This document shows positions 55,242 through 64,000 of a stretch of 64,000 nt of DNA, one piece after another. The notes below the pieces were generated by a model. It ran no database searches, was not told the DNA's origin, and saw nothing but the letters and a program-made list of their open reading frames with translations. The stretch is from Dactylis glomerata. Its lineage: Eukaryota > Streptophyta > Magnoliopsida > Poales > Poaceae. The position numbers and the translations under genes are program-made. The DNA lies in the NCBI GenBank assembly GCA_007115705.1, contig QXEO01001123.1, positions 310,001 through 374,000 on the forward strand, read 5' to 3'. Position 1 is the stretch's first letter, and each line of letters opens with the position of its first letter.

Positions 55242-55685
55242 TTAGCCTCTGTCTAGCAGTGACTAGAGGAGGAAGAAGTAGTGGTGTGTGATAAGCACAC
55301 TATAGTGAGACTACTAATAAGGCTGCAGACATCCAAACAATGGTACCAAAGTGGCTCAAGAAATGTAGCTACAATGTATCATAGGCTACCAAACGAGAGG
55401 GCGTTAGACATGGTTGCATTATATGGTGCAACACAGGCCTCAACGCATGGTCCAAGGAGCCAAAAAAGGCCCCCAGGCTACCAAACGCGCCCACATTGTA
55501 CATGCCCTGGACCGGAACCATCTGAGCTTTTTTTTTCTGGAGTTCTCCTTTTTCTTTCAAGCAGATTTTCATTTCCTAACTAGCTGTAGCATGACGTGCA
55601 AGCTAATTGTTGAGCAGATCTTAAAAATTCCACGTAAAGTTTAGATGTGCGAGGGCACACCCGGCACACCCTGGCTCCGCCAATG

Positions 55686-56164
55686 AACACAACCCCTGTC
55701 TGGTTAGATCAGATTTTGCACATTCCAAGTTTTTACTCTGCTGAATCGACATAGGGTATTTGGTTTAAACGTTGCCTCAAACACTCAAAGGATTCATAAA
55801 AATCAGAAAGGGCAAATGATCCCTTTTGTTTTCCATGTAAAGGGGCAAATGATCAAAGTCTAAACAATAATGGGGGCAAAAAAGAAAATAAGTCAACAAT
55901 ACTTCTGTAAAAACCCCAGTCACTGTCAAGTGAGGGCAAATCGTCAGAGAGTGCCAAGAAAGCTTGGGGGTTGAAGATCAAACAAATTCCCCCTGCCGCC
56001 GGTCGCCGCCCTCTACCTCCGGCGCCGCGCCTCGCCGCCCTCCCCATTTCCGGCCTTTCCCCGGTCACCATCTCTCCAACCCTTCTTCCTCCTCGTCCTC
56101 GTGCCGCCGTCCTCACCCTCGCCGGGCCGCCTCGTCCATTTCGCCAACGGATCTCCGGATCTGG
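55686..56164. promoter_or_regulatory. Proximal promoter and 5' leader of the EDR2-like gene
   Basis: The sequence between the K end and the upstream ORF is AT-rich to about 55975, then abruptly GC- and CT-rich (leader-like). I see no certain TATA box. The transcription start is probably between about 55900 and 56000, judged by the composition change only. Confidence 0.4.
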
Positions 56165-56239
56165 ATGACCCCGGCGCCCGCGGCCGCCGAGCTGGTGTCC
56201 CGACGACGTCGTGACGCCTTCGTCCCGACGTGCCGGTAG
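56165..56239 (+). CDS. Upstream ORF in the EDR2-like leader (24 aa)
   Basis: ATG at 56165 opens a 24-codon frame (MTPAPAAAELVSRRRRDAFV..) ending with TAG at 56237-56239, 29 bases before the main ATG. It could lower or gate translation of the main frame. Whether it is in the mature transcript depends on the start site. Confidence 0.5.
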   Translation: MTPAPAAAELVSRRRRDAFVPTCR

Positions 56240-56268
56240 CTGAGGCAGGCGCCGTCCTCGTCTTCAAT

Positions 56269-59200
56269 ATGTCGTCTTCGTCGGCCGTGGTCTACGAGGG
56301 GTGGATGGTCCGGCACGGCCGGCGCAAGATCGGGCGGTCCTTCGTCCACATGCGCTACTTCGTGCTGGAGACGCGGCTGCTGTCCTACTTCAAGCGCAAG
56401 CCGCAGCACAAGATGCCCAAGCTCCCCATCAAGTCCCTCCGCATCGACGGCAACTGCAGGGTCGAGGACAGGGGCCTCAAGATGCACCATGGCCATGTAT
56501 GTATATGGCTTATCTCTGATGATTCTTTTACCACATGCTCGCTTGCACTTCCTTCCTCCCAGCATGACCTTGACTCCCACTGTTTTCTTTGCTCACCCAG
56601 ATGCTCTATGTCTTGAGTGTCTACAACAAAAGGGAGAAGCACCACCGCATCACGGTACCAATTCCTGGTTCCTCTCATCGTACACTTGACCGTAATAATC
56701 AGCTTGTTTTGTTACTGCACCGCCATATAAGCTATCATCGACCTACTGTTATTGTAATTGGTGTGGAAATCCCGCTAGACTACTACCACTACTTTAGTTG
56801 CTACTGCTGTATGATTTATTCGCCTAGATGATGCCATGTATGTCTGCTGAGTTCTCCACATGTGAATCCTCAATATCCTACAAGTAGTTGATGCTACCTT
56901 TCTGCAACTTATATACCAGATGGCGGCATTCAACATCCAGGAGGCTCTAATTTGGAAGGAGAAAATCGAGATGGTCATCGATCAGGTTTAACATTTGCAA
57001 ATCCTGTATCCCGCATATTATATGGCTCCACTAATTGATTCTTTGTCAAAGAACATGCAAACATATACAACTTTGTCAGGAGGCTATGACAAAGGCTATC
57101 TGTTTACTTGATTTTTCCTCCACACCTGCGAATAATCTATTTCGTTGCATATGCCCAAATGCACCTAAATTGATTCTTCTTATCTAATCTGATGCAGCAA
57201 CAAGGCGTAGTGCTGCCTGAAGGTAATACAGCCTTTAGCTCGTCGCAGCAAACGGCTAACGTAGAAAATGGACGGAAATCTTCTTCCTCTGATCGTGACA
57301 GTCAGTAAGTGGCAGATTACCGTGTTTATTTTTCCAGCTATGTGTTCTCTTTGTACTCTACATGTTGTACACTTTGTCCATATTAGCCCTTTATATTAGT
57401 TTTTTCTGATTTACTTCTATGTGCTTTAGTTTCTGTTGTTGGACTATCACTAGCCTTCTCCCTAGAACTCATGTGTCGATAATTCTTACATAAACCTAAC
57501 CGAATTCTCTTCATACCAATTTAATTATGCAATGGCTGTGTCACTAATCTTCCTCTGTCAGTTGACATCTAGTATTTTTTGCTAGAACAGGATTCACCAC
57601 GATTTTTTTTTTGGCTAGTGGTTGAGGAATTTATTTTGGACTTTCATGGTATATTTACATGATAGCTTGTTCTCAAATCATAGGGACTGTTATAGTGTTA
57701 ATATCTCTAATCTCTTCTAGTAACATTTAGTTATATCTGTAGTTTATGGCATTATCAACCTAGGATCTGAACAAGGCTGAATAAAGACGGGGAAGGGGAC
57801 GTGGAACCGTTTTAAAATGCCTTAGTAATTTGTTTCATTACCGACAATTAATGATAAACCCTTTGTAGCTCCGTTCTAAAAAGCATCTGAACTCTTCAAG
57901 TTTGTGCACACAACACACCTCATGTATATCTTGTGATTGTTTACAACTGTTCAGTCATAACCTGGTAGATTATTATTTGTTATAAAATGACAGTTCCCTT
58001 GATTTCTTTTCTCAGGTATAGTCATGAAGAGGAAGAAGAGGAGGAGGACAATCACCGGTCATTGATGCGGAGAACAACAATTGGGAATGGTCAGTGACAT
58101 GGTTTGCTTGTTGATTGTTCCCTCCTTATATGGTTTTTTGTTCCAGTGCTTCAATGATTTTTATATTCTTGCCATTTTTAGGTCCTCCGGAATCATTGCA
58201 CGATTGGACTCGTGGAAACGATATGGGAATATCTGATCAAGGAAGCCCTGCCCAAGTTTTCTCTAGAGGACACTGGCGCCTTGTCAGATGCCAGAATGGT
58301 ATGAACTTCCTTATTCTCTTGCTATGGTTCTCTGTTGTAACTGGGCTGCTGGTTTGATAGGATGTTGAATTTGAATTTTCCTTCAGGTCTCCGCATTTTT
58401 GAGGAGCTCCAGGATGTTGATTACCTTGTAAGTTGTTGGTGTGGGCATGAACTTGTAGTTCAAATATTTTGGTCTCAACCATTTGTGCGTGATGCTTGTG
58501 TACCTTTCATAGGCAAGAAGCTGTAGCAGAGCAATGAAGGCTGTTGGAGTGGTTGAGGCTTCGTGTGAGGCTATATTTCAGCTTGTGATGAGCATGGACA
58601 CCACCCGCTTTGAGTACATTTTCTGTTGTTTTGACAAAGCAACTCATCAATTCTGTATTCCCTTTCTCCTTACAAAATGATTCTTACTGTTTTCTCTTTG
58701 TTATTTAAGGTGGGACTGCAGCTTCCAGTATGGTAGTCTAGTAGAGGAGGTCGACGGCCACACCGCAATACTATATCATAGGTTACAACTGGATTGGTTT
58801 TCAGGGTATGTTTTATGTCTTGTTAGAATTTTCCTTCTTTGCTGCACACGAAGTGTGAAGCCACTGGAAAGATGAAAGCCACAAGACATATTTCTATGAT
58901 TTACAAACGCAGATGTCATTATCTTATGTCCCTAACAGGCACCTACTTTGTCGCACAGATGACACTTCTAATTGTTATATAAGCTAACTATATTGATTTC
59001 TTGGTCTAAGTTAATTGAATGTAGTTTATGAAACAAAGGCCAATACAATTTTACATTCTCTGATATTGTTCCTTGAAGATTTAGGGTTACTATTATGTTC
59101 CATTATTAAACCATATGCCAGTTTGATAAATTTCAGCCATTTATTAATTACTGAAATCACGTCTTTAATGAACATCTTACAGGTTTGTTTGGCCTCGTGA

Positions 59201-62200
59201 TCTTTGTTATGTACGATATTGGCGGCGTAATGATGATGGAAGTTATGGTTGGTATTCTTGTAAATTTCACATATCATCATGTGTGCATGCACTGGACATA
59301 TGGTAATCCGTTTTAATGAGTCGTATTGATTGTTGCATCGTGTTATTTTCATCTGCAGTTGTGTTGTTTCAGTCGAGAGAGCACCCAAACTGTGGTCCAC
59401 AACCAGGATTTGTGAGAGCACACATTGAAAGTAATGAACCAGCTCTGATGAATTCAATACATCATTTGCATGTATGTTGATTTACTGTAGGTACCAGATT
59501 TCCTATGTGTAACTTTTTCTTTCTGAATTTGTTTTAGGTGGTGGGTTCAACATATCTCCACTGAAGTCCCGTAATGGGAGAGTCAGAACACAAGTACAGC
59601 ATCTTATGCAGATTGATTTGAAGGGTTGGGGGGTTGGCTACTTACCTTCATATCAGCAGCATTCCCTCCTTCATATGTTGAACAGTGTTGCCGGTACGAT
59701 TCTTTGGTTTTGGAATCCCTATAAATCTCTTTACCTTAATTTGTAAGAAGTAATGTAGTACTCCAAATAAATATGGTCTGTAGTTTAGCCTTTTGAGTAA
59801 ATGATCTGAGTGAGTTATTTGATTAGATCAGTATTATAATTTAGGCTGCTATTGGTGTCTATACATTTGGGGGCATTCTTTTTAAATTTTAATTGACTTA
59901 ATAGTTTTGCCAACCGTCCCTCTGACAACTGTCAGATTATGGATCGCTATATATACCATCAAATAGCGCTTCCCAATAAAAAAATGACTATACAGAGTTA
60001 TAAATAAATGTCTCTATGTTATCATACCTATGACACTAGCCACTATGAAGGTAGGAACATAGACTAGTAATATATGCATGTTATTTGTCTAATACTCCCC
60101 ACTATGACCACCCTTAGGTCTCATCAGGTCATCACTGTGGAATTCCTACAGCTTTCATAGCCGTCTCATTCTGCATCATATGTTAGACTATCATTAACTC
60201 GCCACATCAGACATCTAAGGCCCTTTTTTATATCGAGACTTAAGACTAATATTTATGCTTTCTAGGTATTTGCAAAAGAAACTTGTGCATGAAAAAATGC
60301 ATCTTCCATGTTTTCTACTTTATGATTAATTTTTTTTTTGAGAAAAGGCAAATAAGATTTTTGCGTTCATTTCATTGAAAAGGTAGGGGTTTTACACGCC
60401 TCCTAAGATTAACTTGAAATTGATGTTTTAACCGTGGAATCATCTAGCATATCATTTCCAAGATTTAACTTTGTATATGTCTTTTTGGAGACACTTTTGG
60501 TACATATTTTATTGTCTCTGGTTTTCCTTTGGCCTTTGGGTACCCCTCTCATTTGTTTCTACACATCTATGGATGTCCAACATGGATTGTGTTAAACTGG
60601 GTAGTTGATCTATGCTTTATCACTTACATTTTGCCTCCTTTTTACTGCTGCCAGGGCTCAGGGAATGGTTTTCTCAAAGTGATGAAAGTCAAATACTCCC
60701 TAGGATTCCTGTTATGGACAATATGGCTCTGTCAGTTTCTTCTAAAAAAGGCACAAAAGCGCAAGATAATACTGTGCAAACCAGCCTTCCGGTGGATCAA
60801 AGTAGACATTCCACAAAGCTTGAGGACGAGTCTGATGAAGATGAAGATGAAGATTTTCAGTTACCTGAATCTGAGCAAGAGGTTGATGACTTGCTTATAC
60901 ATTTTCCAGTTCCCCTCTCCTTGCACTTTTTTAATACCCTTAATTTTTCTGTGAAGCCATCAACTCGTGAGCTGGATGAAGATGGTAAACTGCTAGGTAT
61001 ATTGTAATTCCATATTCCTTGAGGCTAATTATGCAACAGGACAAGTTTGCATATAACATGCTTTAAATTGTAGGGCTGGATGAGGAGGATTCAGATGAGA
61101 TTGATTTTTCTGTATTTTCTGGAAATCTACGCCGGGATGACCGTGACAACAGTCGTGATTGCTGGAGAATATCTGATGGAAATAACTTCAGAGTGCGGAG
61201 CAAGAACTTTATATATGACAAAAGCAAGGTTCTTAGCTTTCCCACCAGTAAACTACACTCATCATCTTGCTAGTAGCGTTCTACAATCATTTTGGTTGTT
61301 TCTAGATCTTGTTTGTAACTAACATTTATTTATAGGTTCCTGCTGGAAAACCTCTTATGGATCTTGTTGCTGTTGACTGGTTTAAAGATGTGAAACGAAT
61401 GGATCATGTCTCGAGAAGAAAAGGATGCGCTGTTCAAGTGAGTTCATAACGAGTCTTGATATTATTGACTAGTCCGCAGTAAAGAAAATAAATAACCACA
61501 TGCTTGTGAAACTGAATTGTTGATGTGATTATTACTGGAACAGTGTTGATTTAGCACGTGAAAATAAACATTGCAGCTTTATGCCTTTGATGGACTTATA
61601 TTCTGCATATTGTTTGCCAGGGTTTTAGACAGAGTACAAAGAGTTAATTCATGTTTTGGCTAGTTAGTGGAAAAGTCTCTTATTGTTATTGCTTGTCTTG
61701 ATGAGGATAACAGCTTTCCATGCTTTCTAATAACAAAGAACAAAATAAACTCCAAGAGCCATTCATTACTATAACATTGCCATGTTTTCACATGCAAATG
61801 TTTCTATGTATATGCTGATGATTTTCTGTTGCATACTGCTTCTTGTTGTATATTTCTTCTGTTGTCTAACCATGGAAATGTTAGATGCCGTAACCAGTCA
61901 CCTGCTAGTTGATCATTTTCTTCTTTATAACCTTTTGCTTCTGTTCTAGGTTGCCGCTGAGAAGGGTCTTTTTTCATTGGCAATTAATCTACAAGTAAGC
62001 ATTCCTATAAAATTACCTAATCCCTTTTACTGCCTTTCCCTGCATGCAGCGCGATAGAATCAATTCTTACCACATGCGCCAGGGGTAGAACCCAAAAGCA
62101 GAGCGTCAGAGAGGGCTGTGCCGCACATTTGCAGGAAAAGTATTTTCAAATTCTGTGCCACTTGTAGATGGATGGAGGGAGTATAATCCTACAATCAAAT

Positions 62201-64000
62201 GGCCCACATAAGCTTTTAGAGGATGGAACCGATCAGAAGGCTTTGTTTGCATTGCGAAAACCGTGAACCACATGTGGCTGTGGTATAGAGGTTGGAGGAG
62301 TGAATTATATGATGTTACCTTAGAGCATCCCCAGCCGTAGTCCCCATACATTGTCCGGCATTGAGTTACTGGGAGGCCTATTGGTAGCGCCGGGCAAAAG
62401 TCCTGGCAAAACAGAGCCTGTCCCCTGTCGCACTCCCAAATCAAAATGAATCTATTGGGTAGAGAACGCCATGGAGGCGATGTGTTAGACGCCTTCACCT
62501 CCAACATGCTCGTCGCCGTGTCTCCAGCATGCTCAGCGTGCAGTGCCACTGCTGCTGGTGGCACACGTCCATGCTGGGACAGGGCTCTAGTTGGCCATGG
62601 CCGGAATCGGGAGCATGGCGGCATGGTGGGGGTGGTGGGGAGCACGGCGGCAACCTCTGTCTCGTGCGGTAGGTGGTGAAAATGAAGAGAGAGCCGCGAG
62701 GAACTGGGATAGAGCCATAGAGGAGAGAGAGAGGGGGCAAGTGGGGTTCAATTTGTTATTTTGACTGACGAGTGGGCCAAGTGAACAAAATCCATCGTGA
62801 AGGCTGTGTTCGGCACTACCAATTGACTCCCTATGTTCAGGGGTTGGGCTGGTTGCGCCAGCCAATTTTCTGGATCATGAACCTGATTTGTGAGTCAGAG
62901 ATTTATACCCTTGATGAATTTTACTTCTGAGTGGCGAATCCCAGAGGTGAAGATTAGTAAAATCTGGTTACCATGGGTGTGGTAATCAGCATATCTTGCA
63001 GTGGCAAAGCTATGTGTAATCTGTGGGGTTAGTCAACCCTACAACTTTTGAGAGAACCCTTATTAAAAATTTGTGGATTAGTCCATGGAGCTTGAAGTGA
63101 GTGACAACACAGGTCCTTGCTCCTGGCACTCCACTGATGTCTTGCACCGCCATTTTTTGCCTTTACCATGAGCCTGTAACAAGAGACGATACTCCATACT
63201 GTTTCATTTCATATATAGCTTGTCGCTGATTAAGTTTTCTATTGCAGGTTCCTGGCACAACAAACTATAGTATGGTTTTCTACTTTGTCACAAAGGAACT
63301 GATACCGAACTCCTTGTTGCAACGCTTTGTTGATGGCGATGATGAATTCCGCAATAGTAGGTTCAAATTGATCCCATCTGTACCGAAGGTATGGGTCTCA
63401 CCATCCTTAATGCTCTATGAGGTTGATGCGAAATATAAATAACAAATTCTCTAGTAAGTAGAACAGTGGGAAGGGTAAGATGTCTCTTGATTACTTGCTG
63501 GTGTGGTGGGTAATAGTCTGTGTGTCTAACTGTGCAGTTTGCATTTCAGGGCTCATGGATTGTCCGACAAAGCGTTGGCAGCACACCATGTCTGTTAGGC
63601 AAAGCAGTTGACATCACCTATATCCGTGGTGCAAAGTATTTGGAAGTAAGATTGCAGTACATGTTGTGTTTCTTCCTTGTGGTTTCTTTCTTAGAATGAA
63701 AATGAGGATATGGCTTTGCTCTGTGTGTTTCTTGAAAGAAGAGGCAAAGAGCTAGAACATGGTCTGTTTAAATCAACGTCTTACGATACAATATTGTGTT
63801 TGACCTGTGCAGATAGATGTGGACATTGGTTCGTCTACAGTGGCAAATGGAGTTTTGGGACTCGTGTGTGGCGTCATCACAACTCTAGTTGTTGACATGG
63901 CTTTTCTTGTCCAGGTATATATTTGCCATCTACGAAATGCTCAATCACTTCGTTGATGCAGGATGTAACCGTTACTAAACTGATTATTGTTGGCAGGGCA
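56269..64000 (+). CDS. EDR2-like: EDR2-like PH-START-DUF1336 protein (691 aa visible, 3' end cut off)
   Basis: Coding exons: 56269-56496, 56601-56654, 56920-56985, 57198-57304, 58016-58089, 58182-58298, 58387-58427, 58513-58613, 58710-58805, 59183-59247, 59359-59430, 59538-59693, 60655-60881, 60957-60984, 61074-61228, 61336-61437, 61950-61994, 63248-63388, 63550-63645, 63813-63914, and the start of one at 63997. All joins keep frame with GT..AG borders. A PH domain covers about residues 8-117 (VVYEGWMVRHGRRKIGRSF, MAAFNIQEALIWKEKIE). A START domain follows at about 200-395 (FEWDCSFQYGSLVEEVDGH, VWPRDLCYVRYWRRNDDGSY). After an acidic linker comes the DUF1336/EDR2_C domain (about 500-691). Arabidopsis EDR2 is about 720 aa, so some 30 residues are missing at the window edge. 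EDR2 restrains salicylate-dependent powdery mildew resistance and cell death, and its PH domain binds PI4P. It seems intact; EDR2 versus its close paralogue cannot be settled here. Confidence 0.93.
59960..60120. mobile_element. Possible MITE remnant in intron 12 of the EDR2-like gene
   Basis: CTATGTTATCATACCT and AGGTAGGAACATAG form an imperfect inverted repeat around CACTAGCCACTATGA. The words recall a common Triticeae MITE. Borders and target duplication are not clear. Confidence 0.35.
61995..63247. other. Long intron 17 of the EDR2-like gene
   Basis: At 1253 bp it is the largest intron seen. 62320-62830 is GC-richer than its surroundings and begins TTAGAGCATCCCCAGCCG, a style common at plant MITE ends, with no matching right end that I could find. 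Probably a diverged insertion. The ORFs here are not exons: the frame-correct acceptor is at 63247. Confidence 0.4.

Larger units (their letters stand above)
40476..55492. mobile_element. Harbinger-like element I, split by H and J
   Basis: The left end GGGTGTGTTTGGTAGCCTG and right end CAGGCTACCAAACGCGCCC are inverted with two mismatches. The duplicated triplet is ACA (40473-40475, 55493-55495), proven by the uninterrupted MITE copy 1. Without H and J, I is about 1.46 kb: 40476-40781, 53277-54179 and 55245-55492. No transposase is seen. The TIR style is like Tourist/Harbinger elements, although ACA is not their usual TWA target. Confidence 0.72.
40171..55508. mobile_element. MITE copy 2, split by element I
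   Basis: 40171-40475 repeats copy 1 in direct orientation up to GGCTATACA. The remaining end TTGTACATGCCCT is found at 55496-55508, after I. Joining the two sides with one ACA gives exactly the end of copy 1. Confidence 0.8.
39502..55685. mobile_element. hAT-like element K, outer shell of the DNA transposon tower
   Basis: The left end CAGTGGCGGAGC and right end GCTCCGCCAATG are inverted repeats (11 of 12). Flanking octamers AGCACAAC (39494-39501) and AACACAAC (55686-55693) match at seven of eight bases, the duplication size of hAT elements. Without its nested guests K is under 1 kb, so it is a non-autonomous, MITE-like copy. No K-specific ORF is seen. Confidence 0.7.

Noticed and set aside
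62106..62865. ORFs on both strands, up to 179 codons, in the EDR2-like region
   Set aside because: Entirely within intron 17, out of the exon frame; probably an old insertion.
1..64000. CRISPR arrays, bacterial operons, rRNA or tRNA genes
   Set aside because: None seen; the window is plant nuclear DNA and its repeats are transposon-derived.

Overview
This is nuclear DNA from a large-genome grass, most likely a Triticeae species (wheat, Aegilops, barley or rye). The evidence is nested Athila-type LTR retrotransposons with a tRNA-Asp primer site, CACTA transposons carrying CCCGGTT-type subterminal repeats, Stowaway- and Tourist-like MITEs, and an intron-rich host gene with clean GT/AG borders. 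About 85-90% of the window is transposable element. Species and family names come from recall; no database was searched.

Left part (1-30982) is a tower of five nested LTR retrotransposons, labelled here by letter. D is the oldest host: its 5' LTR survives in pieces (6527-6696, 16180-17421) and its 3' LTR is 29443-30982. C (minus strand, right LTR 6191-6526) sits in D's 5' LTR. A (minus strand, LTR 153-1775) sits in C. E (6697-16179, TSD CGCGG) also sits in D's 5' LTR, and F (17746-26178, TSD CTTGG) sits in D's interior. C, E and F encode gag-protease. None of the five shows reverse transcriptase or integrase in this window, so E, F and D look non-autonomous; the far ends of A and C lie outside. 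E is very young, with identical-length LTRs differing at about 5 sites, and carries an extra Athila-ORF1-like gene. C carries an intron-containing antisense gene.

Middle (30983-39501): a 4.1 kb CACTA deletion derivative G (31039-35160) has a transposase/ORF2 fusion. A small two-exon membrane-protein gene (35863-36368, minus) follows. The rest is AT-rich unannotated DNA with one Stowaway-like MITE.

Right part (39502-55685) is a tower of DNA transposons. A hAT-like element K contains two adjacent copies of a MITE. The second copy is split by a Harbinger-like element I, which is itself split by a 12.5 kb near-complete CACTA element H (40782-53273, TSD TGT) and by a TTA-flanked Tourist-like element J. 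H encodes a DDE transposase lacking only its C-terminal tail through a frameshift. It also encodes a six-exon ORF2 protein ending in a Ulp1-type cysteine protease domain, and two related minus-strand passenger genes of unknown function.

From 56165 to the window end lies a host gene for an EDR2-like PH-START-DUF1336 protein (20 complete coding exons, the last one cut off), preceded by a 24-codon upstream ORF. The K tower ends about 580 bp before its start codon, so the whole tower lies directly in its upstream region.
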